Source: Owenia fusiformis (Eukaryota; Annelida; Polychaeta; Sabellida; Oweniidae). From it: DNA of 60,000 bases. The notes under the pieces are model-generated. The model had not been told where the DNA came from, searched no databases, and saw only the letters and a list, made by a program, of their open reading frames with translations. Each line of letters starts with the position of its first letter. Within the stretch, counting starts at the first letter, position 1. The stretch is taken from the NCBI GenBank assembly GCA_903813345.2, contig CAIIXF020000009.1, forward strand, positions 4,280,001 to 4,340,000, read 5' to 3'. Positions 12,301 to 24,100 of the stretch are shown one piece after another. The translations under genes and the position numbers were made by a program.

Positions 12301-15300
12301 GTTGAGTTCAAGTACAGATCGTCATGGGTACTTGGATATGGGCCTTGTTGTTCTGGTTGTCATGCGGGTCACGTAAACACTTACGGAGCGTGCTCAAAGG
12401 GTAATTGGATTTGTAAAGGATGTACTACCAGCAACATAAACATTCACGCACATAGTTACTGGATCACAGAAATAAATGTGGCAGAAAACTACGAAAGCGG
12501 AGAGGACACTTTCACTTATCGCTTTCCCGGTGCTGGACCATACATTGTCGGGTGAGTGAAATATTCTCCAAGCCTAATCAACAATAAAAGATAAACAATA
12601 ACAATAAAAGACAGTTTTGGAAAACATCAAACAGTGATATACTTACTTTCTTTAAGACGCGCTTGATATAAGCAAAGGCATTTTTGTCGAACATTTCTAT
12701 ATAGCAATCCAATTGGATTGGATATTAGTCAAATGTCTAATATTGTATTTTTAGATTTTACGGGTCTGCATGGAGGGCACTTGATTATGGTTCGGCTTCT
12801 TCTTGGAGCGTACAGACAACCGTCGATCTGCGTATACGAAGTGACACTGGAGCACCAAACAAAACACCTACGTCTGCATCTCAAGGAATAATTCGGTGAG
12901 TTATTTGTCATTACATACATTGTAATTGTACATTTTTGTATTCATGTTTAGTGGTTATCTTCTTCGGGGTCGTGACAAAATATCAAATATAAAAAACACG
13001 GGAAAGAACAATCCAAAATAGAAAAAAATTAAGTCATAAAGTCAAATGAGAGTTTAAGCTAGCGATATTTTTCACAACGTAACCGTGAACGCAATATAGT
13101 CGTACAGAACCAGCGCTACTTAGTCTACTTCAGATACCCGATCAGCTTCAGAGCTGTGTTTAGAACGGGAGATTTGCAATTTCCCGTTGGTGTCAGTGGG
13201 AATCATTTAACTCATGTCTATTGAATACAATGCTGGCAATTTTGATTTCGATGCACAGTATAATGCTTTCTGAAGAAAATGATGTATATGTAATACATGA
13301 TTTAGCTCTAAATATCTTACCAAACGAACCTGTTTAAAATGTATCATAGAAAACTAGCTATATAACTATTAATGGCATATGACACGATGATGTGTAGTCT
13401 ATGCAACGGACTAATAAGTACCGTAACTGAACGATTATTTATGCGAGAAAACGACAAGCATTTGGACAACGTTTGCGTCCAGGTTTACATTTCGATTTTT
13501 TGATATGCATTGCTAAAGTCTCAAATATCGTATGCTAATACGTAGAATATACTTTTCAGTGCTGGTTATGGATGCCATAACAAGGTGACGATGCCTCTAA
13601 CGGACGAGGACCAAGACACTGTAAAGTGTCGGTGGTCAGTCGGGGATGAGTGCGGATCTGCTTGTAATCTGCTTCCAAATGCAGTTTTGGACCCGGTATG
13701 TATAGTTTATTCACAGTTGTGTCTATACATATAAAATATGGAAATGAGTGATGAGCATTCACACAAAAAGTATGTCTAGGTTATATATTAGCCAATGCTT
13801 CGATGTATTAAGACAAAACAATCTCTTAATTCGTCATATTCGACCATATGCCATTGCAGAATTATTGAAAATTATCTCAACAAATCCAATGAAATTTCAA
13901 AAATGCAAAATACTATGTGATGTTTATAAAAGGATACATGCCTCGTAAGTTTCACTGCGGGGGGCAACTACAAATCAGGTGGTTGGTACGTAGTCACCAT
14001 AACTATCGAGGACTACCCCAAGAGTACAATATATGTTGGAGGTGAGAGGAAGACACCCGCTCAACCATTATCATCCGTTCCACTTCAGGTATACAGCATT
14101 TTCATATTTCTATTTTAATTATTTATATACCATATACATGTACAACACAATGGCACTCACCTCACAAACAATCCAAGTTAAAAAACAGGGAAAATATGTA
14201 AAAATATGGGTAACACTCTACTCATTTCTTAGGCAAGAAATGAAAAGCATCTTCATATTTTTTGAATTATTTTTTACCATACATGTACAACACAGGGACC
14301 GTACCAAATTAAGCGTGATAGTTGAATGCGTGGGGTAAGGTACAACATGAGGATGATGCAATTTGAATTGAATGTTTTCATCGTTATTATAACATGTTAT
14401 TACCATTGGTAATACCTTTCTAGGTCATGCTATTATCTTGTTCATAATTATCTCGATTACAGATTCAATTATATCAGGCATATCATATTTAACACAAACG
14501 CCTGTATCAACTTTATCTTTATTCAATGGACATCTGGATATGCTGCAAAAACGCTGCTACGTATTTCTTTAGGTGCTGATCACGACCCCTACATTCGCAG
14601 GGGGACAGGCTGCGTGTGATGCAAAACCTGAATTTGTAACCCCAACATTAGCTGGAGATACAAGAGTCCGTGTTTTACCAGCCGCAACATTTACGACAAA
14701 GATTTACGCTTCTTCCCCGATGTATCCGAATTCAAAGTATGTCAATTTATGCACAACATCACGATGAATTCGAAACATCTCAACATGGATGGTTGGTGAA
14801 AATAGACAAAAAATGAATTCGATTGAAATGTGATTTAAATGTCATAGCATTTCAAGATGATCTCGTCGTAAATTTTGAAATTATGTTATTTATATTCTAT
14901 CCTCATTCCAGCGTTGTATCATTCTCGTTTGTGTCGCCGCAAGGCTTCATAAAGGGCAACTTACAAAATGATGACCTTGGAAGGAATGACGTCAAGGTCA
15001 TCACCGCAACATGGACGCCGACGGTCAGTCAGGCTGGGGATAACCTATTTTGTTTCCAGGCGTTTGATTCAAATGGGTGAGTCTAGATGTCGGTATAATG
15101 CTGCAACCATGCGACGAATGTAGCTTCTCAATAAAACTCAAGAAATATGCAGCACAAAATATAAGGACAATAGATTTTCTACATACGGTCACCACATGGT
15201 TGCCGTATAGTAAATGCGACCGAGGCATACCTTTTCACACAGTATCAACATATAGAATTTCTTGTATGGTTCTAACTGATATAAAATGTTAGCGTATGTC

Positions 15301-18159
15301 CAACGATGCAATTGGTAGGCCTACATTGAATACATGACTTATACTATGACAGAAAGTTTTAGAATACGTTGATAAACATGTTATGGTTGTATTATCTCTT
15401 GTAGTGCTGCGTCCGAGTCAAGATGCATCACTATAGCTGCATACGGTAAGTATATAAAGAAACTTGCTGGCTTGAAGTAAGTTTTGCTGTATTTTGTATG
15501 CTAAAACTTAATTACAGTGCCATACGATCTTAGAAACTTTGTCCATCAACTAGAAGTAATATAGCACTATCACTACATTCCATATCGCAACCTAACATAA
15601 TAGTAAATGATATAATATTCTATTTTAGATTTGGATGAATGTCTCAGTGGCCCGTGCCAAAATGGTGCAACGTGTGTTGATGGAGTGAATAGATACTCTT
15701 GCAACTGCATCCCTGGTTTTGTCGGTGAGCCCTGGAGATATGTGTTACTATAGAAATTAGACTCGGCTTTCGCCCATTTACTTAAATGTCAATTATAGTA
15801 GATCGTTGAAAATATCTGTGGCATTATGAAACTTTCTAACAAAGCCTGGTCTGTTTTGAGGGTACTATATTTGCTAGACTCATTATGCAAAAGGCTGCAA
15901 ATTGCTTCTGAACAAAATACAATCAGGTTTTTGAAAAATCCCATATGAGTCCATCCATTGATTAAACAAAACTGAACCATTTTTTGTGCATACTAGGTAT
16001 TCACTGTGAAACCGATGTAGATGAATGTACAAGTGTTCCATGTCAAAATGATGGAACATGTACAAACCTCATCAACGAGTACAAGTGTAGCTGTAAGCCA
16101 GGGTAGGTGACATTTCATTTATATACCTCTACATTCACTCAGTGTAATGTTGGAATTTGCTGAAATACATATTATTAATGAATGACAACTGTTTTGTACT
16201 ATCTTTAACTAACTTTGAATATGCCATTAAAGGTTCACAGACAAAGACTGCAGCACTAATATCGATGAATGTACAAGTGGACCGTGTCAAAATGGAGGCG
16301 TCTGCGTCGATGACATCAACCAGTTTACTTGCACCTGTGCGGCTGGTTTCGCTGGCGACCTGTGCCAGGTAAGTTGTAACAATTCTACAAAATATACGAA
16401 TCGACAAAATTAAGTATTTTTGGTAACGGTGACATCATCGCTATAGATACTGTAACAACATGTTCATTGAGACTCAAACGTTTTGCTGTTACAGACAAAC
16501 ATCAATGAGTGTGCAAGCTCACCTTGTGCTAACGGAGGGACTTGTACCGATAATGTAAACGGATTCACGTGTGCCTGTCTGCCCGGCTTTGTCGGTGTGA
16601 CTTGTTCAGTAAACGTGGACGAATGTGCTAGTTCACCATGCCAACACGGTTCAACATGTTCTGATGACGTCAACAAATATTCATGCACATGTTCGGTTGG
16701 TTACACTGGACGAAACTGCGAAATAAATATAGACGAATGTCAGAGCGAGCCTTGCTATTTCAACTCCACTTGCATCGATAGGGTGAACTCTTACACGTGT
16801 GCTTGTATCAATGGAACGACGGGTTTAAATTGTGAAACGGATATCGACGAGTGTGCTAGTGAACCATGTCAACACATCTCTACTTGTCTTGATAGGTTGA
16901 ATGGCTATGCTTGTGCTTGTTCTCCTGGTTTCAACGGTACTCACTGTGAGCACAACATCAATGAATGCCTAAGCTCTCCCTGTCAACACGGTACGTGCTT
17001 GGACAATATCAACAGCTTCCAATGTGTGTGTTCCCAAGGATATACAGGTGAATTTTGTCAAACAGATATCAACGAGTGCGCAAGTGACCCATGTCAACAC
17101 AACAGTCCTTGTATCGATGAAGTGAATGGATTTAGATGTAACTGCATACAAGGAACAACTGGAGTCAACTGTGAAACGAATATAGATGAATGCCAAAGTG
17201 GACATTGTGAACAAAACGCAACATGCATCGATGGTATCAACCAATATCAGTGTCGGTGTGTTGATGGTACAACGGGGAAGAATTGTGAAACAGATATTGA
17301 TGAGTGTCAATCAGTACCATGTAAATACAATGGGACATGTGTTGATATTCTCAATGGATTCAGATGCCATTGTCCTGATGGTAACTATAGAAATAGTTCG
17401 TTATATCAATGTTTGTTTAAAAAGCATGGTAATACTTAATCAGGTGAACGTATCTCAAAAGAGTAAAATCTGATAAACCATCTAATTTACAAAACTTTTC
17501 AAAATGTTATTTTCAACAAAATATTTACATTCTACCCGTCAATGTTATATCCAAATTAGTTTCATTTCCACATTCCATGTCTTTCTTTTGAGTTGAAAAC
17601 TTATATTGCAGGCTTTAGTGGACCAACTTGTGGCACGTCTTCAGTTTCATCCGGTGGTCAGATTGCAGAAACAGCGAACATTATCGTTGGCTTAGTGGTT
17701 GGGGTAGCATGTGTACTTGCCTTCCTATTTGGTGCTAAAGTAGTGCATACCTACTTGAAAAGGTAAATACAAACACTCCTCCATGAGTTGGGAAACCGGG
17801 AGTTCCCGTTAGAGCATCTTTAACACTGTTGATATCTTTTAAATCGAATTTCGCTCGGGACTCTTAAAATCAATTAATTACATCAGATTGGAAATGATAA
17901 TGTTATCTACGTTTCAACAAGGCTCTATATTGGTAAATGATGGCATATCTTAAATCAGTTTTACATTTCACCAATCAATGTGATATACAATTCATGTAGA
18001 ATGTTATGAAAATGGAGGAATTAACAATGTGACTCATTACCACTGATTTATCAGAATAAATATGTTCATACATGTTTCAGGAAAAACCGCGTGTCGTCAT
18101 CTGAAACGAATTTGAAAGACGAAGAAGAGGTCGAAAATACGGAGTCAATGAAAATATGA
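9400..18159 (+). CDS. Type I transmembrane protein with 11 EGF repeats, 15 exons
   Basis: Exons: 9400-9457, 11849-11913, 12301-12551, 12755-12895, 13560-13695, 13933-14088, 14573-14736, 14912-15076, 15405-15445, 15629-15724, 15997-16102, 16233-16368, 16495-17380, 17612-17762, 18081-18159. Every junction has GT/AG and a matching phase; the sum is 2631 bases (876 residues). Residues 1-19 form a signal peptide (start [12 protein letters not shown]). Residues 20-392 are a Cys/Trp-rich extracellular region with the string PLSSVPLQ; similar regions precede EGF repeats in other invertebrate proteins, but it has no function I can name. Residues 393 to about 806 hold eleven EGF repeats, nearly all of the calcium-binding D/N-I/V-D/N-E-C type. 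A membrane span (about 822-846) and an acidic tail of about 30 residues follow. It probably acts at the cell surface in adhesion or ligand binding (inference). A tandem paralogue existed upstream. Confidence 0.88.
9714..9969. mobile_element. Short foldback element in EGF intron 1
   Basis: The sequence is a palindrome of about 250 bases. The left arm begins near AGATTCCGCAACTCACTTATA and runs through AAGCGTTTGATTACGTCA. The right arm carries the reverse complements TGACGTAATCAAACGCTT and TATAAGTGAGTTGC. The arms meet around 9845 with only about 15 bases between them. It has no coding capacity and is a MITE-type element. Confidence 0.75.
10021..11840. mobile_element. Palindromic foldback element split by a younger insertion
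   Basis: The outer ends are inverted repeats: GGAGTGGTATCGATATGGAG at 10027-10046 and its complement ending at 11840, about 60 bases each with mismatches. The inner arms at about 10195-10380 and 10400-10600 are also reverse complements of each other (for example TTTCCGAACC against GGTTCGGAAA). Without the mariner-type insertion at 10605-11683 the element would be about 740 bases and palindromic almost throughout. It lies in intron 1 of the EGF gene and its right end is only eight bases from exon 2. Confidence 0.75.
10605..11683. mobile_element. Mariner-type element with TACAGGGTGTCC ends, nested
   Basis: The ends are inverted: TACAGGGTGTCCGGAAAG at the left and CTTTCCGGACACCCTGTA at the right, flanked by TA as expected for Tc1/mariner insertions. 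Inverted similarity continues inward about 200 bases with mismatches, including the GCTATGGTAAC-like stretch near 10758. No intact transposase frame is present. It sits in the right arm of the foldback element at 10021-11840, so it inserted later. Confidence 0.85.
16495..17380 (+). repeat. Large exon encoding eight tandem EGF repeats
   Basis: Exon 13 of the EGF gene encodes most of eight EGF units of about 37-38 residues each, starting NINEC, NVDEC, NIDEC, DIDEC, NINEC, DINEC, NIDEC and DIDEC. The eighth unit is completed in exon 14 (GFSGPTC). The three earlier units (exons 10-12) have one exon each. Merging of eight units in one uninterrupted exon suggests expansion by tandem duplication inside an exon or loss of introns. 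Each unit has six cysteines; unit 5 is one residue shorter between its second and third cysteines. Confidence 0.88.
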
Positions 18160-18212
18160 CAAAGATGACGAAGACAATTTTTCGATGCATGTAACAGATA
18201 ACAATTCATTTC

Positions 18213-18218
18213 AATAAA
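18213..18218 (+). terminator. Polyadenylation signal of the EGF gene
   Basis: A canonical AATAAA lies 54 bases after the TGA stop at 18157-18159. The paralogous block at 6.2 kb keeps the same signal at 6237-6242. Confidence 0.6.
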
Positions 18219-18609
18219 CCACAAAAATGAAGTAGTTATTTGAGGAAATAAATCAATTTATGTATATTTTGAACAAAAAGTGGAAAACGAACTTTGATTT
18301 GTATAGCTAAATTACTTGCACCTGCTTATTTTGATTGGAATTAGTATAGTCACGTATTTGTTTGAACTTTGTATTATTGTATAAATGAGGGCTTGATTTA
18401 TTACACCTAGAAAAATTAATAATTCATAATACATTCAGTATGGAATATTATTTTTTGTATTAATTATTCAGCTAAAAACTATTATATGAAGTTATTAATG
18501 GGGGTCTATTATACAGACAAGTCCAAATACTATTTAATACTCTGGGTTATTCTATAAAATCGTATTAATAGTTCCTGGGGAACTCGGGTATGATATTGAG
18601 AGCCTGTAA

Positions 18610-18616
18610 TATAAAA
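18610..18616 (+). promoter_or_regulatory. Possible TATA box for the 18659 gene
   Basis: TATAAAA lies 43 bases before the ATG at 18659, a workable spacing for a TATA box and a short leader. The call rests on sequence and position only. Confidence 0.35.
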
Positions 18617-18658
18617 AAATACTAGTGGCTGGTAGAATACAATTGCACAAGAAAGAAC

Positions 18659-19825
18659 ATGTTACACTATTTTGGGGTCATGTGCATTATCTGCATCGTG
18701 ATGTGTACATTAATTGCTGGTGAAGATATTAGTGAAAGCGTTGATGAACTCAATGAAGCAATTATAGCTGGAACAAACCGAAAAGTTGGATTTCTTAGTC
18801 TCACAAACTATCACTCTGTTCATACAGTGCTGCATGATAGCGTCGAGCCTGTTATATTTGCGCACAAAGAGGATCTCGTCAAGGCAGTTGTTGCTGGTGA
18901 AATAGCAGCAGGTCTAATACGAGGAGTCGTGGCCGATCATCACGCATAAGATCTCCATACATTCAGCAGTGGGTTAATCTCTACATCTGCAATGTTTATG
19001 AGTCCTGACGTTTCTACAGATAAGCCCCATGGGGCACCACCCGTGAGGTCAAGTCTGGATCTGTCTATCGCTATAAATGCAGCGATTGTGAGAGTTCAGA
19101 ACAAAGGAGAGGACCAAAAGGCGAGACTAAAGAACTTGCCTTTTGAATTTCTCAGCGTCCATACATGTAAGGCGGATGAATATGATTTATTCCCTCTTCC
19201 AAATAAACAGAACGCCACTGGCTTGCTGAAGACTATTCTTGACACAAAGATCTTCAAGCTAGGCGCATATGGTCCCTTTCATTGGGGCGAAAATGATGGG
19301 AACTACTTAGTCGATCCACCAACTGGATTCTATCCCGATCTTATGACAGCTATATTTGAAGAATTTAAGAACTTGTCTGGACCAGATGGTGTTAAATATG
19401 GAGATGATATAACATTGGAAAGAGTTTGGTCAAAGACGTCTAATTTCAAAGATCTATTTGATGGCGTCTCATATATAACAGAACCATATTTTTTCGTAGA
19501 CGCCGCCTATATTGGAACATTGGGACCTTGCGTGAATTCCACGGATTGTAGACCCGCTCTTTTACCCGGTGGAAGAGAGTATTGTAATACGTACAAGAAC
19601 TCGTCTGGATGCTTCGAGATTGATCCAGTCTCTGGAGAACCTAAACGTAGGTGTAAACACTCACACAGAGCAAGGATAGATTTTTTTCGAATGAGTTGTT
19701 TTACGCTTGGACAAGATAGCACGTTTTTCACGAAACGGTTCACTCATTCATCGGCCTCAACGTCATCTTGTGGGCTTGTAGGTTGGGTCTTCGCAGCAAT
19801 AATTATTCGTTATATCTTACTTTAG
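18659..19825 (+). pseudogene. Secreted, probably GPI-anchored substrate-binding-protein-like protein with an in-frame stop
   Basis: One continuous frame of 389 codons without introns is interrupted only by TAA at 18947-18949. Both halves share the frame, and the codons right after the stop (DLHTFSSGLIS) continue the similarity, so this is one gene and not two. Residues 1-20 are a signal peptide (MLHYFGVMCIICIVMC). The fold resembles bacterial type-2 periplasmic binding proteins of the amino-acid (SBP 3) class, for example NDGNYLVDPPTGFYPDLM followed by a helix and TEPYF. Such proteins occur in lancelets, cnidarians and brachiopods with no known role. The C-terminus has a Cys-rich segment and then a hydrophobic tail (GLVGWVFAAIII) typical of GPI signals. 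A ligand is not predictable. The stop may mark a pseudogene, a null allele, readthrough or a sequencing error; the rest of the frame shows no decay. Confidence 0.72.
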
Positions 19826-21053
19826 TCCCGTTTGTTACGGGGATTTATAGGGTTGTCCAAAACTTTGGAACATATGTTAGTTGAACGCAAAACCTTTATT
19901 TTTCCACTTAAATGAGCATAGTTCAGTCACTTATTTATCTGATGTAAAGTTAATAGGTGCAAACTACAAAGTTAACATATTAAACTAGTCAATGTTTTAT
20001 AGGACCCTCTTTTGATTATTTCTATTTAAGAGTAGGCAAGAATGAACATGTCAGAGGTTAGCGATTCCATAACCACACAGCTACAAGTGACAATATCATT
20101 GTTTCCACTTTCGGGTAAAGGCAAACCCGACCAGTTATTTACAAGGCTTTGAAAGGTCAAATCTAAGCACATATAATATATCATTTGTGTTCTTGGAGAC
20201 TCCTTTATGACATTGATATACATATATTAATATATACAGGATATAATAACTCATGTATTTGCATTAAAACACAGATTACTTTAATATTATTACGCAGATT
20301 AGTTCATTAGTTAATATGTAGGTTAGCCAATACCGAACTACAGTTAATAAACATTAAATAGCGAACCATATTATCTAATACTATGTAAAGTGGGGGTAAC
20401 CCCTATCTAACAACATAATTTTTTATATTTTGCATATATTAGGGTAGTCGTCATAGCGACTGAAACTTTAGGCTATTTTTATTTGTGATCTTTACTAATG
20501 TACTGAGAAAAAGAACGGGAACCACTTTTCTTGATCGTTAAAAATAAATATAATACATTTTTGTGAATATTATTATTCAGATACATTCCCTATGATTTCT
20601 TACAATGAACAATGATACGAGGATGTATTAGTTATTGTATATGGAAGGCTATTCGATCTACATTATTTGATACATAACAATACCGAGCCATTGCTGATGC
20701 AGAAATTTATGTCCTTAGAACATATAAATAAGTATAAGTTTGTTTTAAGTCAAAACTTTTACCAGCTTTTACTTTTCTCCTAGTGGGTTAGGGTCACACT
20801 ATTTTCGCTAAAAAACGTCGAATTAATTTTTTTCAGAAAAGCCAGAAGGTTTCAGGCCAAAAAGACTTACCGCAAGTTGCTTTAGCAACCAGTTTTCTAC
20901 TATTGTTCAATATATCATATTCAAAATTTTCATGCTAGTTTAAGCAAATGTGTAATGCTCCTTCTGTGAAAATTTGAATAAAGAAGTAAACGTTTAGAAT
21001 AAGCTTAGCTTTACTTATATGATGTAATTGTATTTCAATTCTGTAGTTTTTCT
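19826..21053. other. Intergenic between convergent genes
   Basis: The gap separates the end of the (+) substrate-binding-like gene from the end of the (-) oxidase gene. It is AT-rich with no coding frame. It should hold both 3' UTRs, but no strong poly(A) signal for the (+) gene is evident. Confidence 0.55.
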
Positions 21054-21059
21054 TTTAAT
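21054..21059 (-). terminator. Candidate poly(A) signal of the oxidase gene
   Basis: ATTAAA on the minus strand lies about 50 bases after the TGA stop. It is the nearest signal-like hexamer and may not be the one used. Confidence 0.35.
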
Positions 21060-21106
21060 ATTTATCGTTTTTTGTATTTTTAAAGCAACACATAAATTGT
21101 CTGCCA

Positions 21107-24100
21107 TCACATTATCTTTGTTGAGCATAGAGTGTGAATTTGTTCTGCATTAGCTGGACTGTTAAGTTGGAAGGGTTGCTCAATTCCTGCATCTTTACGA
21201 GCTGCTGCTATGGCATCCTTGATGGCAAACAGTACAGCAATACTCATGTGGAGAGGGGGTTCCCCAACTCCCTAAAAAGGAACCCATAATATTATAAAAC
21301 CATATTTTGACAAAAAATCCCCTTGGCGTATGTATATCGTCTTTATTATATTATATTCAATTTTGAACTTTTTAAAATAACAAATTTGTAACACATCGAC
21401 AAAGCTAGCCAAACTATACCTTAGATCCGAAGAGTATTGCTTCATCACTGTGACTTGTTAAAATCTGCATGTTGAACTTTGTGGGTATATCCCTTACACC
21501 AGGTATCTTGTATGTTGCAGCATCTTTAGTAAGTAGTCTACCTTCATCATCGTAGACAACTTGTTCCAATACAAACAATCCGTATCCCTTGTAAGTATCG
21601 ATAAGCATTATATTTACTGTGTATTTCCCCTATATGATACAATTTTGATTTGCTTGTTTGGAATTCATCAACACTTAATACCCTGCATTATATACAGGGT
21701 GTCCAATAAATAAGGTGAAAGATATTGTAACTTTCTTAATATTGCACCAATCTTGATGAAATTTTCAGGGTTTGTAGCCCAAACCTTTTTACCTTTATTC
21801 TGTGAATTTAAAGCATCTTTTATTTGATTGGCCAGAGTTGTGGTTGCTACAGCAACCGAAACAACAAAAAGGCGGGGCAAGTTTGTTCACGTCACAACTT
21901 TCCAAAACATACTTATTCTTTCTGATAGCTTAATTCATACCCCAATGTCTACTACTACCACAAATACAATATAAAAACAGTCCTTATGTCCTTTTGTTAT
22001 GAAAATAAGCTATTCAACATAAATGTCCATCTCTAGCTATACGACTTCTTAAGCCTATATTCACCCACTCTCTAAACACAGTTTCAAACCCATTCTTGCC
22101 CATTTCCTGAAGTCTTGCTTAGACATGTGATTTGACTTCATCAGTATATCCAAATTTATTTCCTCTCAAGTCACGCTTGAGTTCTGCATATAAGTAAAAG
22201 TCATTGGGTGCAAGGTCTGGGGAATATGGAGGGTGTCCAAGTAGGGGTAGCCCCAGTACCCTAATAGTTTCACTAGTGAACATGTGTGGGAAATCAGATC
22301 ACATGTCTTAGCAAGACTTCAGGAAATGGGCAAGAATGGGTTTGAAAGTGTGTTTAGAGAGTTGGTGAATAGGTATAAAAAGTGTATAGTTAGAGATGGA
22401 CATTATGTTGAATAGCTTGTTTTCATAACAATGGGACTTTAAGACTGTTTTTATATTGTATTTGTGGTAGTAATAGACCTGGGAGTATGAATAAAGCTAT
22501 CAGAAAGAATAAATATGTTTTGGAAAGTTGTGACGTAAACAAACTAGCCCCGCCTTTTTGTTGTTTCGGTTGCTATAGCAACCACAACTCTGGCCAATCA
22601 AATAGAAGACCTTTTAAATTCACAGACTAAAGGTAAAAAGGTTTGGGTTACAAACTCTGAAAATTTCAGCAAGATTGGTGCAACATTAAGAAAGTTACTA
22701 TATCTTTCACCTTATTTATTGGACACCCTGTACATGTATCTTCCAATGTATATTTACAATGCGGTTCATAGAGCGTAATTATATCAGTAAAATTGGAATA
22801 TAGTACATCTATATGAAACATTAAGGAAAGAAACGGGAAACAAGAAAAATGGAAGTTCATTTATATTGTATTACCATCATGAAAGCACCTTCCATCTGGC
22901 CTATATCTATGGTGGGATTCAAACTTCTACCAAAGTCCATCACACCATCTACTTGCAATACCTGTATACAAATATGAATACGTTATTTGAACTGATATGC
23001 TCTGCAGTTATGTTACTATCATGAAAGCTCCTTCCATCTGGCCTAATGTATGGTTGGGCTCAAACTTCAACCAAAGTTCATAACACCATCGACTTGAATA
23101 ACCTGAGGAACAATATGACAAACGTATGACACTGATAGTTGTGATAATGTTAACAATATCATTAGAAGCGGAGTAAACACAGTAACGATTAATCTAGAGG
23201 TAACCCAAATAGATCTGACGTGTCATTATAGTTAATGTAATTTGGATATTATTTGAAACTTAAACTCCATTTAGACAAACGAATAGATCCTAAACAAAAG
23301 TATTGCTCACTATATGTGCTATTTAAGACAAACGAATAAATCCTAAAAAACAAACAAAAGGATTGCTCACTCTATGAGCTCCTGTTAGGCAATCTACTTC
23401 AACTTCAACAGCTACAGCCCCATATACGTAGTATTTGTCGAAGTTTCCCTCGCGCGGGTTTTCCAGGTCCCAATTGTATTCCTTGGGATGACGGTAAAAT
23501 CCTGTAGCAGAAAGGCTTGTGCAACCATTGTATGCAGCTAAAACCTGGAAAATAAACGATCGACATTGTATCTAGAGGTGTTTTTGTCATTTTCCGTACC
23601 TTATTTACCCACAAGTATTCTTCTTTCATATACTAACCCAATCTTCCCACTGGCCTTTTGGATTGCTTTCTTTATATGGGGCAAGTCTCTGAATCAACTT
23701 CTCACAAGCATTCTGAAAATGTATAGTAATGTCTGAATCGACTTAGCTTGTATTCACGAATAAAATTATTGGATATCGGCTACCGGATTGATTGCAATTT
23801 GATGACAAACTCTTTTAAATATGAATAGTCCCTATGGTATTTTATTGGTATCTATTACATGGTACCTACCGTTCATTCCAGTAGCTGCAAACTATCACGT
23901 CCAACTCAATTACTGACCTAAATAACGGGCAATTCTGCCAATTTAGCACTAAGTGCCAATGACTTACGATCTGTTTGCTAATTCAACCGAGAGTCTTTGT
24001 TATAATTTTTCGTTACAATGAAATAAAAATAGCATCACTGACAACAGTCGACTATTGATTGTTTATTATTTCAACTTCAAAATGAAGGAGTAATTTATGC

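Larger units (their letters stand above)
18160..18658. other. 3' UTR of the EGF gene and short intergenic gap
   Basis: The left part is the 3' UTR of the EGF gene. The remainder is AT-rich with no gene. It contains the likely promoter of the gene starting at 18659. Confidence 0.6.

Noticed and set aside
18992-19825. Second half of the substrate-binding-like gene as a separate gene starting at Met 18992
   Set aside because: It lacks a signal peptide and promoter, and codons between the stop and this Met continue the family pattern, so it is the same gene.
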